From an uncultured Alistipes sp. (GTDB lineage Bacteria; Bacteroidota; Bacteroidia; Bacteroidales; Rikenellaceae), in NCBI GenBank assembly GCA_900539755.1, contig UQDC01000012.1:1-64000 (forward strand): 64,000 nt of DNA. The letters run 5' to 3'. The notes under the pieces are model-generated. The model worked only from the letters and a program-made list of their open reading frames with translations, did not search any database and was not told where the DNA came from. The position numbers and the translations under genes are program-made. Numbering within the stretch: position 1 is the first letter of the stretch; the number at the start of each line of letters is the position of its first letter. Shown piece by piece: positions 36,470 through 45,303 of the stretch.

Positions 36470-36500
36470 TTTGATGAATGGAAAATTATTTTGATATTTG
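36470..36500 (+). promoter_or_regulatory. Promoter of type III glutamine synthetase
   Basis: TTTG (36470-36473), 19 bases, then GATATTTG (36493-36500; one mismatch to TAnnTTTG). The transcript would start near 36506, leaving a leader of about 48 bases before the ATG at 36554. Confidence 0.5.
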
Positions 36501-36553
36501 CAGTGGAATTGATCATGATTCCAATAGATCAACAATTCATAAAACAGTCTAAA

Positions 36554-38746
36554 ATGGCAACATTGAGATTTAAAATGGTGGAAGATGCGATCAAGCGTAA
36601 AGCTTTGGCGGTTCCTACCCCGGAAAAGCGTCCATCAGAGTATTATGGGATGTATGTGTTTACAGAGGATAAGATGCGTAAATATCTTCCTCAGAAAACC
36701 TACGAAGCTCTGCTCGATACCATGAAACATGGCAAAGCCTTAGCACGTGATTTGGCGGATAGCGTAGCGTCAGGAATGCGTCAGTGGGCAATGGATATGG
36801 GGGCTACTCACTATACCCATTGGTTTCAGCCATTGACTGGCGGTACTGCCGAGAAACATGATGCCTTTGTAGAGCCTGATGGTCAAGGTGGAGTAATCGA
36901 GGAGTTTTCAGGTAAATTGTTGATTCAACAGGAACCCGATGCCTCCAGTTTCCCCAATGGAGGTATCCGTAATACGTTTGAGGCTCGCGGATACTCCGCT
37001 TGGGATGCCACATCTCCAGCATTTATTGTAGATACAACGCTCTGCATTCCGACCATTTTTATCGCCTATACCGGTGAAGCTCTCGATTTCAAAGTGCCAT
37101 TGCTCCGCTCTTTGGAAGCAGTCGATAAAGCCGCCGTTTCAGTTTGCAAATATTTTGACGAGAACGTCAACAAGGTAATATCTTATCTTGGCTGGGAACA
37201 GGAGTATTTTTTGGTCGATGAAGGATTGTGGGCAGCTCGTCCAGATTTGATGTTGACCGGACGTACTTTAATGGGACATGAAAGCGCCAAAAACCAACAG
37301 CTCGAAGATCACTATTTCGGAGCTATTCCAACTCGTGTGATGGCGTTTATGAAAGATCTGGAGTATGAGTGCTGGAAATTAGGTATTCCTGTGAAAACCC
37401 GTCACAATGAGGTTGCACCAAATCAGTTCGAATTGGCTCCAGTATATGAAGAAGCCAATTTGGCAAATGACCATAATCTGCTTTTGATGTCCACTATCAA
37501 ACGGGTATGTCGCAAGCATTGCTTCCGGGCCCTGTTGCATGAGAAACCCTTCAAAGGCGTTAATGGTTCGGGCAAGCACTGTAACTGGTCTTTGGGTACT
37601 GATACCGGCGTCAATTTGCTTTCTCCAGGCAAAACCCCAAAAGATAATCTACAGTTCATTACCTTCTTGGTTAATGTCATGATGGCCGTGTACAAACATA
37701 ACGGTTTGTTAAAAGCCAGCATTATGAGTGCCACCAATGCACACCGTTTGGGCGCCAATGAGGCTCCTCCAGCAATCATTTCTGTATTCTTGGGACGCCA
37801 GCTGTCTGATATATTGGATAAAATGGTTAGCAGTGACGGGGCAAGTGATATTGTATTTAGCGGCAAGAGCGGGTTTAAAATGGAAGGGATTCCTCATATT
37901 CCCGAATTGTTGCTCGATAACACCGATCGTAACCGTACCTCGCCGTTTGCCTTTACTGGTAACCGTTTTGAGTTCCGTGCAGTAGGTTCTTCAGCCAACT
38001 GTGCAGGTGCAATGACCGTTCTCAACACAGCTGTCGCCGATCAGTTGAATGCCTTTAAAGCGGCTGTCGATGCTCGCGTTTCCAATGGTGAAGGCGTAAT
38101 GCAGGCTATATATGACGAATTGAGAAAATATGTGGAGGAGTGCAAAGCTATTCATTTCGATGGGAATGGATATACTGACGAGTGGAAAGCTGAAGCTGCA
38201 AGTCGTGGTTTGGATTGTGAAGTTTCGGCTCCATTAATGTTCGATCAGTATATGGCTGCTGACAGCGTTGCCATGTTTGAACGTACCCACGTCCTGAATA
38301 AAAAAGAGCTTGAAGCACGTACTGAAGTGATGTGGGAGACCTATACCAAGAAGATTCAGATCGAAGCTCGTGTCTTGGGTGACATGGCAATGAATCATAT
38401 TCTGCCGGTAGCCTCTTCTTATGAGAGTACATTGTTGGATAAGATATTTAAACTGAAAGCTCTTTTCAGTGACGAACAGTGGAAGAATGTGTCAGCCCGT
38501 GATATCGCACTGGTGGAACAGATTTCTGCTCACATCGCGGACATCCAGAAACTGACTGTTAAATTAGTTGATGCGCGCAAAGTGGCTAATAAGATCGATT
38601 GTGAACGTACAAAAGCAATCGCTTATCACGACACAGTTGCCAGCTTGTTCGAGGAGATACGTTACCATATCGATAAACTGGAACAGGTTGTGGATAATGA
38701 AAAGTGGCCATTGCCTAAATATCGGGAACTACTTTTTGTTCGATAA
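36554..38746 (+). CDS. glnN: Glutamine synthetase type III
   Basis: ATP-dependent formation of glutamine from glutamate and ammonia. The 730-residue size and N-terminal MATLRFKMVEDAIKR identify the GSIII (GlnN) class, typical of Bacteroidota and cyanobacteria and unlike the ~450-residue GSI. Metal and nucleotide residues are in YLGWEQEYFLVDE, NEVAPNQFELAPVYEEANLAN, GSGKHCNWSLG and NRFEFRAVGSS. The ATG at 36554 is preferred because the in-frame upstream start at 36491 lies within the promoter. Monocistronic, ending in a perfect hairpin terminator. Confidence 0.97.
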   Translation: MATLRFKMVEDAIKRKALAVPTPEKRPSEYYGMYVFTEDKMRKYLPQKTYEALLDTMKHGKALARDLADSVASGMRQWAMDMGATHYTHWFQPLTGGTAEKHDAFVEPDGQGGVIEEFSGKLLIQQEPDASSFPNGGIRNTFEARGYSAWDATSPAFIVDTTLCIPTIFIAYTGEALDFKVPLLRSLEAVDKAAVSVCKYFDENVNKVISYLGWEQEYFLVDEGLWAARPDLMLTGRTLMGHESAKNQQLEDHYFGAIPTRVMAFMKDLEYECWKLGIPVKTRHNEVAPNQFELAPVYEEANLANDHNLLLMSTIKRVCRKHCFRALLHEKPFKGVNGSGKHCNWSLGTDTGVNLLSPGKTPKDNLQFITFLVNVMMAVYKHNGLLKASIMSATNAHRLGANEAPPAIISVFLGRQLSDILDKMVSSDGASDIVFSGKSGFKMEGIPHIPELLLDNTDRNRTSPFAFTGNRFEFRAVGSSANCAGAMTVLNTAVADQLNAFKAAVDARVSNGEGVMQAIYDELRKYVEECKAIHFDGNGYTDEWKAEAASRGLDCEVSAPLMFDQYMAADSVAMFERTHVLNKKELEARTEVMWETYTKKIQIEARVLGDMAMNHILPVASSYESTLLDKIFKLKALFSDEQWKNVSARDIALVEQISAHIADIQKLTVKLVDARKVANKIDCERTKAIAYHDTVASLFEEIRYHIDKLEQVVDNEKWPLPKYRELLFVR

Positions 38747-38762
38747 ATGTCTGATTATGTAA

Positions 38763-38800
38763 ATGAAGCGGGCTGTCCCTCATCGAACAGCCCGCTTCAT
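38763..38800 (+). terminator. Terminator after glnN
   Basis: Perfect 14-bp stem, ATGAAGCGGGCTGT (38763-38776) and ACAGCCCGCTTCAT (38787-38800). The T-rich tail is imperfect. Confidence 0.75.
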
Positions 38801-38986
38801 TGTTTATTTATTTTCCAGGAAGGATATATCTATATTGACGTAATAAAAACATATTAAAAAAATCTATATTCCTCTGTTCGTACAGATTCTTTATTTCTCA
38901 GAGTTTTTGATTCGTTGTGTCTTTTCAACTTGAAGAGTTGTATATCGGGATGGCATCGGACCGTTATACATAGAGACTATAGCAAC

Positions 38987-40096
38987 TTATACCACCTGTG
39001 TGTCTGATTTTCTGTCTGAAATCTCAGTCGTATTATCGTTTTTTAGAAACATGTCTTTTACTAATACGTATCCGGATGCTATAACTACACCTAAAAATAC
39101 AAAAGCAATCAAAATAACAACTTTACTGGTGTTTGATTTTATGGTTGGGATACCTGCAGGCTCAATAACAGTGACACATGGAGTTTGTTCTTGTACTTTA
39201 ATTCTGGCCATTTCAAGTTGTTGGGCTAATTGACTATACACTCCATATGCGAGAGTAACTTCATTACGTAATCGGTCTTGTTCTGCAACCACAGATTGAC
39301 GTGTCGTATTTTGTGTAGCGTCCATGTAAGCCGCATATTTACGTTGTGCAGTACGATATCGTTCTTGTGCTGCTATATAAGACTCATGTGTAAAATCGCA
39401 ATCTCGTTTAGCTTTTTCTGTCCGATAATCAGCCATATACTCTTCTAGTTTGCGAATCATCGAGTCTGTTACAGCGGCAGCAACGACCGGATCTTGCATA
39501 GTCGACGATGCAGAAATTACTCCAGTTTTTTTATCTACAGTTATATTGAGACGTGCTGCAAGGCCGTTTAGTGTTATTCTTTGTTTATGAGATAATGCTT
39601 TGGGATTAATATTTTGTATTGAACTATCTTTATCTTTTCCGATTGATGCAAGCCAACTCATTAGTTTCATTGGAGCTTTAATAATATAATTCCACCATGG
39701 AACTGATATTTCGTCGGATATATAGTCATAAAGACTCATCTCGTTTTTGTTTTTAGGTTGAACAGGAATTTGACTCAATTCAACCATAAAAGGTGTGCTT
39801 TGTACCACATCTGGATAAAGAGTTAAATTGATTCCTTCCATGTTTTCACCACAGCTAAGATCAAATCCTGCTAATGCTGCCAAACTATTTCCTTTGGTAT
39901 TTTCCAATCCTTCTGGTGCCATTTTGGCCCCAGACGTATATTCGCGAGGAATACTAAAACCGACGATTAACCCAACAACTGCTGCAATGATGGCATATTT
40001 GCCTATGAAACGTCGTTTATCCCATAATTTTTTTGCCAATTCCAGCAGATCGATCTCTTCAGTTGCTGAATCGTTCTTTACAGTTTCTTCAGACAT
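38987..40096 (-). CDS. Wzz-type polysaccharide chain-length determinant protein
   Basis: Inner-membrane polysaccharide co-polymerase of the Wzz family. A cytoplasmic N-terminus (MSEETVKNDSATEEIDLLEL) is followed by a first membrane segment (YAIIAAVVGLIVGFSIP, ~35-51), a large periplasmic helical domain with a coiled-coil stretch (~215-300), the PAGIPTIKSNTSK proline-rich segment, and a second membrane helix (VVILIAFVFLGVVIASGYVLV). It has no C-terminal tyrosine-kinase domain. Normally encoded inside O-antigen or capsule loci; here no glycosyltransferase, Wzx or Wzy is nearby. It lies 54 nt after the DUF3575 gene on the same strand. Confidence 0.9.
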   Translation of the reverse strand: MSEETVKNDSATEEIDLLELAKKLWDKRRFIGKYAIIAAVVGLIVGFSIPREYTSGAKMAPEGLENTKGNSLAALAGFDLSCGENMEGINLTLYPDVVQSTPFMVELSQIPVQPKNKNEMSLYDYISDEISVPWWNYIIKAPMKLMSWLASIGKDKDSSIQNINPKALSHKQRITLNGLAARLNITVDKKTGVISASSTMQDPVVAAAVTDSMIRKLEEYMADYRTEKAKRDCDFTHESYIAAQERYRTAQRKYAAYMDATQNTTRQSVVAEQDRLRNEVTLAYGVYSQLAQQLEMARIKVQEQTPCVTVIEPAGIPTIKSNTSKVVILIAFVFLGVVIASGYVLVKDMFLKNDNTTEISDRKSDTQVV

Positions 40097-40150
40097 GACG
40101 ATTGTTATATAAAAAGTAATTAGTACAAATGAAATAATATCGATGTAGTT

Positions 40151-40783
40151 TTATCTCTTTTTGCGATGTGGGTCACAGATTAACAGCCCAATGGATACGC
40201 CTATTTTATTCGGCAACCATTCTGCTGAACCATTCCAAGGATCAGGATTTGGTGGAGGGGTAGGCCGGTTGGGTTCCATATCAATAACACCGTCTAAGCT
40301 ATAGCCATTATACCAACTGGCCATATACGACCAGCCGACGTAGGCATCCAACAGCCAGCGTTCTTTGAACTTATATTCATATCCGACAGCAAGTCCTGCC
40401 ATAAAGCCATACCCTTTACAATAGCGGTTTTCTAATTGAATCTTTCCACCGCGAAATTCTGGTTTGGACATATCAAAAGCCATCATTCCGATATTTCCAG
40501 CCAGGTACCAGCCGTCATTATGTTGACGAAAATAGCGTCGATATTCATTCATGAAAATACCAAAAAGCATATGCTTTCCGTTATTTCCGATCTCTTTCCA
40601 TGGTGAAATAACAATTTCGGTTTGAAAGGTGGAGTGGGGAGAAATGGTAAACTCTGCAGCGGGGTTGATCAATCCAACTAAAGCGTACAGCCCATTTAGT
40701 TTAATATACGTTTGAGCTGCAGCCTGTTGTGCGCCACATGTTAACGCTAAAAGTATGGTGAAAATTGTTAACCGTTTTTTCAT
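40151..40783 (-). CDS. DUF3575 family secreted protein
   Basis: The start is the ATG at 40781-40783 (MKKRLTIFTILLALTCGAQQAAAQ, a clean signal peptide); the frame extends upstream by 31 codons without similarity to a leader. The mature ~190 residues alternate beta-strands (LYALVGLINPAAEFTISP, TFQTEIVISPWKE, GWYLAGNIGMMAFDM, YGFMAGLAVGYEYKF), as in an outer-membrane beta-barrel. A proline-rich loop (PNRPTPPPNPDP) precedes the last strand. Probably an outer-membrane protein; some DUF3575 proteins are encoded with fimbriae, but none are seen here. Confidence 0.75.
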   Translation of the reverse strand: MKKRLTIFTILLALTCGAQQAAAQTYIKLNGLYALVGLINPAAEFTISPHSTFQTEIVISPWKEIGNNGKHMLFGIFMNEYRRYFRQHNDGWYLAGNIGMMAFDMSKPEFRGGKIQLENRYCKGYGFMAGLAVGYEYKFKERWLLDAYVGWSYMASWYNGYSLDGVIDMEPNRPTPPPNPDPWNGSAEWLPNKIGVSIGLLICDPHRKKR

Positions 40784-40881
40784 GGAAAGGATTTGTATGT
40801 AGTGTAATATGCAAATATATAATAACTCTATGAATTGGCAATTTTGAATGTCTTTGCTGTCAAAAATTTTATCCACAATAT

Positions 40882-40915
40882 TTTGTTGTGAATCGGACCG
40901 ATTCGGCTATCTTTG
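40882..40915 (+). promoter_or_regulatory. Promoter of purT
   Basis: TTTG (40882-40885), 22 bases, then TATCTTTG (40908-40915), an exact TAnnTTTG match, 17 bases before the ATG at 40933. Confidence 0.6.
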
Positions 40916-40932
40916 TGTAAAATTCATTTGCT

Positions 40933-42117
40933 ATGGTAAAAATTGGAACGGTATTTTCTCCGATCGGTAAGAAGGCTTTGCTGTGCGGATCTGGAGAGTT
41001 GGGTAAAGAGATCGCTATTGAATTGCAACGGTATGGTATTGAAGTTGTAGCTTTGGATCGTTATCGTGATGCCCCGGCTATGCAGGTGGCGCATCGCAGC
41101 TACGAGGTATCCATGTTAGATGGAAAAAAATTACGTGAGATTATAGAGAAGGAGAAACCTGATTATATCATTCCTGAAATTGAAGCAATTGCAACCGATA
41201 CTTTGTTGGAGTTGGAAAAAGAGGGTTATCATGTAGTTCCAACAGCTAATGCTACTCGATTGACCATGAATCGTGAAGGGATTCGTCGTTTGGCTGCTGA
41301 GGAGTTGGGTTTACCTACATCTCCCTATCGGTTTGCATCGAACGAAACGGAGTTTGTACAGGCTGTACATGAAATAGGAATTCCTTGCGTTGTCAAACCG
41401 GTCATGAGCTCTTCAGGGCATGGACAAAGTGTTATTCGTTCTGAAGAGGACATTCAAGAAGCGTGGTATATTTCACAGCATGGCGGACGTGCTGGGGAAG
41501 GTCGTGTCATTGTCGAAGGTTTTGTACCGTTTGATTATGAAATCACGCAGTTGACAGTACGTCACGTCGGAGGCACCTCTTTCCTTGAACCTATCGGACA
41601 TTATCAAGAAGACGGTGATTATCGTGAGTCTTGGCAACCCCAACCCATGTCGCCTGCATTATTGGCTCAGGCTCATGATATAGCTAAAAAGATTACCGAT
41701 GCGTTAGGAGGTTGGGGCATTTTCGGTGTTGAGCTGTTCATTAAAGGAGATCAAGTTATTTTTAGTGAAGTCTCTCCTCGCCCTCATGATACAGGAATGG
41801 TTACCATGATTTCACAGGATCTTTCCCAATTTGCCCTGCATGTGAGAGCGATTCTTGGGTTGCCTATTCCGAATATTGCTTTCCATGGTCCATCGGCATC
41901 TCGTGCTGTCGTTGTAGAAGGGGATACCGATCAAGTGGAATTTTCTAATCTTGAAAACGTATTGTCGGAACCAGATACCCAAATGCGTATATTTGGCAAA
42001 CCTGAAGTTCACGGTCATCGTCGTATGGCTGTTTTGTTGGCTCGTGGCAAAGATGTTGCCGAAGCACGTGAAAAGACAGGACGAGCATATGCGAAATTGC
42101 AAATTGATCTGTTTTAA
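40933..42117 (+). CDS. purT: Formate-dependent phosphoribosylglycinamide formyltransferase
   Basis: Makes formylglycinamide ribonucleotide from GAR, formate and ATP in purine synthesis, avoiding 10-formyl-THF. The ATP-grasp fold is evident: [17 protein letters not shown] at the start, [29 protein letters not shown] for ATP, and [15 protein letters not shown] for the metal site. The 394-residue length matches E. coli PurT. Monocistronic, with a clear promoter and a bidirectional-looking terminator. Confidence 0.97.
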   Translation: MVKIGTVFSPIGKKALLCGSGELGKEIAIELQRYGIEVVALDRYRDAPAMQVAHRSYEVSMLDGKKLREIIEKEKPDYIIPEIEAIATDTLLELEKEGYHVVPTANATRLTMNREGIRRLAAEELGLPTSPYRFASNETEFVQAVHEIGIPCVVKPVMSSSGHGQSVIRSEEDIQEAWYISQHGGRAGEGRVIVEGFVPFDYEITQLTVRHVGGTSFLEPIGHYQEDGDYRESWQPQPMSPALLAQAHDIAKKITDALGGWGIFGVELFIKGDQVIFSEVSPRPHDTGMVTMISQDLSQFALHVRAILGLPIPNIAFHGPSASRAVVVEGDTDQVEFSNLENVLSEPDTQMRIFGKPEVHGHRRMAVLLARGKDVAEAREKTGRAYAKLQIDLF

Positions 42118-42134
42118 TTTGAATTAGCATAAAC

Positions 42135-42168
42135 AAAAAAGAGAGGACCAGAATGTCCTCTCTTTTTT
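42135..42168 (+). terminator. Terminator after purT
   Basis: AAAAAAGAGAGGAC (42135-42148) and GTCCTCTCTTTTTT (42155-42168), perfect 14-bp stem with a 6-base loop. The A/T arms let it work on both strands, so it may also end the leftward HdeD gene. Confidence 0.85.
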
Positions 42169-42222
42169 GTTTTCATATTTCATATGATCATATGGATACA
42201 TAAAACATAGGCATTGCAATGA

Positions 42223-42810
42223 TTATTCTGCTTGCAAATGTTTATGAGCAGATTTCAGTTGCATGGCTAACATAATGGCTGCAATCCCAGCAAACAGTAG
42301 TGATATACCAACCCAAATAATTACCATTGAGGTTCCAACGACAACTGGTTGCAGTAGGATCCACATTGAGCAGAGCATCAGCAAAATACCGCAAATGATT
42401 GTCCATGTTGCGCCCGGAATAGATAAAGTATACATATCACCTCCTAAACCGATTGCTCTAAATCCACGAAACATCAACCAAAAACCTAAGAAGATTGGGA
42501 GTATTTCAGCTGAAAGAATAACGTTGAATGCTAAAATGACACCCAGCATAATTTCAACGATTCCCCCAGCGAGCGTCCATCCTCGTCCAGTGATGAAATG
42601 TTTGTTACTCGTTGCAACAATGACGCTGAAGATGCCTGAAATCAGGATCATCCATCCAAAGAGCATGGATAACCCTAAATAGCTCATTGCCGGATAGGCA
42701 AAAATAATAATAGCAATCACCAGCAGTGCAATACCTGTCAGTAATGTAAGCCACCAATACTTAACAGCCTGTTTTGAGTGTTCGATCAATGACGTTAACA
42801 AATTTTCCAT
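42223..42810 (-). CDS. HdeD family (DUF308) membrane protein
   Basis: 195 residues with six hydrophobic segments in paired repeats (LLTGIALLVIAIIIFAYP, LSMLFGWMILISGIFSVI, EIMLGVILAFNVILS and onward), the layout of HdeD, a membrane protein linked to acid resistance in E. coli. Acid resistance here is only by family name. It lies 53 nt after the small membrane protein gene on the same strand. Confidence 0.88.
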   Translation of the reverse strand: MENLLTSLIEHSKQAVKYWWLTLLTGIALLVIAIIIFAYPAMSYLGLSMLFGWMILISGIFSVIVATSNKHFITGRGWTLAGGIVEIMLGVILAFNVILSAEILPIFLGFWLMFRGFRAIGLGGDMYTLSIPGATWTIICGILLMLCSMWILLQPVVVGTSMVIIWVGISLLFAGIAAIMLAMQLKSAHKHLQAE

Positions 42811-42863
42811 AATACATTGATTTATAAATTGGTTTAATAATATTAATGCATAACTGAAAGTGT

Positions 42864-43289
42864 TTATGGATGTTGCTTATGTGTCCACCAGCGGTACAGA
42901 AACATACATCCCGTCAGAATTAATGCTGAGGATAATCCCGAATAAAACACAGCAATAAATCTTAACGGAAGGAGGTGCAATTTACGTACCACGATCCCTA
43001 ATGTGATCATAAAGATCATGATGAACCATCCTTTAGTGTCAAAGAAAGCAAATGGACAATTTTGTTCTTGTTTTGTACTGATGCGTTGGGTGTGCTTATG
43101 AAACATGCGGTTGAATATGCCAAAAAAGAATATGCAGAAAATTAATATTGCCCATCCGATATTAATTAACCATGCATGTCGATCAACCAACCAGGTTTGT
43201 ATTCCAATGCGCAAAATATTGGTACCGGCAATTACCCAGACCAGTCCAGCAAATAACAATAAGGTTCGGTTTGTGACTTTCCAACGCAT
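42864..43289 (-). CDS. Small integral membrane protein, unknown function
   Basis: 141 residues with four predicted membrane segments (LLLFAGLVWVIAGTNILRIG, LINIGWAILIFCIFFFGIF, WFIMIFMITLGIVVRKL, FIAVFYSGLSSALILTGCMFLY). A basic, histidine-rich loop (NRMFHKHTQRISTKQEQNC) sits between helices 2 and 3. The family is not one I can name. Probably co-transcribed with the HdeD-like gene downstream. Confidence 0.78.
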   Translation of the reverse strand: MRWKVTNRTLLLFAGLVWVIAGTNILRIGIQTWLVDRHAWLINIGWAILIFCIFFFGIFNRMFHKHTQRISTKQEQNCPFAFFDTKGWFIMIFMITLGIVVRKLHLLPLRFIAVFYSGLSSALILTGCMFLYRWWTHKQHP

Positions 43290-43310
43290 GTGATTATGTA
43301 CTTATAAAAG

Positions 43311-43344
43311 AAAAGCAGGACCGTGTTGATACGATCCTGTTTTC
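43311..43344 (-). terminator. Terminator of first DUF4251 gene
   Basis: GCAGGACCGT and ACGATCCTGT form a near-perfect stem around a 6-base loop. On the minus strand a T-rich run follows. Confidence 0.6.
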
Positions 43345-43360
43345 ATGAATGAAGATTTGA

Positions 43361-43870
43361 TTATCGTCCTTCGGTGTCCACTGCGCTGCTTTGTCCTATG
43401 CTTCCAGAATACCGCATGGGATCCAATGCTGTTGCACTTGTGGATAAATCAACCCGTCCTGTATAATAAACAGTAAAGCGGAATTTATAGGTTTTACCGC
43501 CCGGTTCAGCAGCATTAAACGAAACAGTTATTTTATTTTTCTTACCTTCTGTTACTTGATAATCACTGATTGTACCTTGAAAACGCATTGCTAAATCAGA
43601 TGATAACATAGCAGATCGTCCATTGCCCCAATAGGGTAGTGATGAAAATATCTCAGATCCATTGATTCGTACGATGGCCGAAATAGAGATACTTCCACCT
43701 GATAATCCTGATCCTTGAGTGAGATAAAGCGTATAGTTTTTACTCTCCACCAATGCTTTTTGTCTTGCTGCAGCTTGAGCAATTTGCGTTGCTGTAGGTT
43801 TCGCTCCAAAAACGCTTGTCAATCCGATACTCATGACGAACAGACAAGAAAGGAAGAATTTACTTTTCAT
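43361..43870 (-). CDS. DUF4251 domain secreted protein (paralog A)
   Basis: 169 residues with a signal peptide (cleavage near VFGA) and a beta-rich DUF4251 domain. Family-typical segments are NYTLYLTQGSGLSGGS, LPYWGNGRSAM, MRFQGTISDYQVTEGKK and the C-terminal LDPMRYSGSI. Function unknown; found mainly in Bacteroidota. The next upstream gene is a paralog with the same blocks. Each gene has its own terminator, so they are probably separately transcribed. Confidence 0.87.
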   Translation of the reverse strand: MKSKFFLSCLFVMSIGLTSVFGAKPTATQIAQAAARQKALVESKNYTLYLTQGSGLSGGSISISAIVRINGSEIFSSLPYWGNGRSAMLSSDLAMRFQGTISDYQVTEGKKNKITVSFNAAEPGGKTYKFRFTVYYTGRVDLSTSATALDPMRYSGSIGQSSAVDTEGR

Positions 43871-43975
43871 GGTAATGTGGAGTTAGGTGATTAAGTCTTT
43901 TAAAGATAAGAAATTGATTATACAAAAACAATTTCCCTGTTAAATTTTCTTTGTGGATTCAAAATTAAGTTTAAT

Positions 43976-44005
43976 AAAAAAGGTCTTCGAGGAATCGAAG
44001 ACCTT
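43976..44005 (-). terminator. Terminator of second DUF4251 gene
   Basis: AAGGTCTTCG (43980-43989) pairs perfectly with CGAAGACCTT (43996-44005). On the minus strand it is followed by a T run (complement of 43976-43981). Confidence 0.8.
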
Positions 44006-44033
44006 ATATCGAAATTTGTAGGTTAAAATTTAT

Positions 44034-44528
44034 TTAATCTATACCGCTGGGCCTCAATTGTCCGATGTAACGCATCGGATCCAAATTGGTACATGTGGTA
44101 CTTATAAATGTAGAACCGTTATAATAGACTTCCAATTTGAATTGGTAAATTCTACCGGTTTCTGCTTTCACTTTAAATGCAACCACCAATCGGTCTTTTT
44201 TGTTTTCGGTGATTTTATAATCCGTAATCGTCCCTTGGAAACGCATTCCTTCATCGTTGTTGAAGGAATTGTAACCGCTTCCCCAATAGGGCAAGGAAGA
44301 ACTGGCTTTGTTGCCATTTATGACCAGTAACGAGTTCTCAACAGCAATACTACCGCCTTTCAAAGGGGTGGCATTTTTTACGTTAATGGTATAATCTTGA
44401 CTTTCAATTTTCGATTTTACCTCTGCAAGAGCCTGTTGAATTTCACTTTGCGATGGTTTTGCAGCCCAAAGTGCTGTTACATTCAAAGCCAGTAAACCGA
44501 TGACTGTCAAAATCAGATTCCTTTTCAT
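44034..44528 (-). CDS. DUF4251 domain secreted protein (paralog B)
   Basis: 164 residues, signal peptide ending near LWAA, then the same order of blocks as paralog A: DYTINVKNATPLKGGS, LPYWGSGYNSF, MRFQGTITDYKITENKK, YQFKLEVYYNGS, LDPMRYIGQL. Clear paralog by tandem duplication, but diverged enough to be old. Function unknown. Confidence 0.87.
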   Translation of the reverse strand: MKRNLILTVIGLLALNVTALWAAKPSQSEIQQALAEVKSKIESQDYTINVKNATPLKGGSIAVENSLLVINGNKASSSLPYWGSGYNSFNNDEGMRFQGTITDYKITENKKDRLVVAFKVKAETGRIYQFKLEVYYNGSTFISTTCTNLDPMRYIGQLRPSGID

Positions 44529-44601
44529 AATGAAACGTTTTAATTGTGGATACTATGAATATGGACCCGCAATGGCTTCAAATGATTCATTAAGAAGCCT
44601 T

Positions 44602-45048
44602 TTATGATAGTAAACGTTTGACTGTTTCTGAAATTGTTCGACCGTCAGCCTGACCGGCTAACTTTTTGGTTGCTACGCCCATCACTTTACCCATATCTGC
44701 AGGAGTTTTAGCCCCTACCTGAGCAATGATCTCTTTGAGGATATTTTCCAATTCGGCACCTTCTAACTGTTTCGGCAAATATACCTCTAAACAAGTTGCC
44801 TCGGCTAATTCGTTTTCAGCCAATTCGGGCCGGTTGTTTGCTGTATAGACGGCAGCTGATTCTTTACGTTGTTTAACCAACTTTTGAATGATCTTCAGAA
44901 TAGCTGCATCACTGATTTCATCAGATCCATCAGCCGTTTTTGCCAAAAGAATTTCTGCTTTAATGGCCCGCAGTGCAGCCAATCTAACCTTTTCTTTCCC
45001 CAACATGGCTTGTTTGATGCCATTGTTGATTTCTATTTCCAGACTCAT
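44602..45048 (-). CDS. GatB/YqeY domain protein
   Basis: 148 residues of the YqeY family, which matches the tail domain of the GatB subunit of the amidotransferase. Signature segments are VRLAALRAIKAEILLAKT, LVKQRKESAAVYTANNRPELAENEL, and GKVMGVATKKLAGQADGRT near the end. May act on aminoacyl-tRNA, but the role of the stand-alone form is unclear. Stands alone with >200 bases upstream. Confidence 0.94.
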   Translation of the reverse strand: MSLEIEINNGIKQAMLGKEKVRLAALRAIKAEILLAKTADGSDEISDAAILKIIQKLVKQRKESAAVYTANNRPELAENELAEATCLEVYLPKQLEGAELENILKEIIAQVGAKTPADMGKVMGVATKKLAGQADGRTISETVKRLLS

Positions 45049-45303
45049 GGTATGTGTATTATGATACTTATTGATTATGCTAATATAGGGATTTTTCAGA
45101 TGGAGTATTCCTATTTACTTAATATCAAGTGATCTATTATGCTAATTTATTACACCACTTTCTTTAGTGACAGGCCTGTTAATGGTTGAAATTCATGCCC
45201 TTCAAACAAAGATCAATGATTAGCTTGAAGAGTACGCTATGTGAATAAGACAGACTTGTCAGACAGTATCAATTCTGTCATGGCCCTTAGGATTAGCATA
45301 TAT

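Noticed and set aside
40869..40877. Perfect DnaA box TTATCCACA upstream of purT
   Set aside because: It is a single copy. One such 9-mer is expected by chance about once per 130 kb, and no second box or AT-rich origin element is near.
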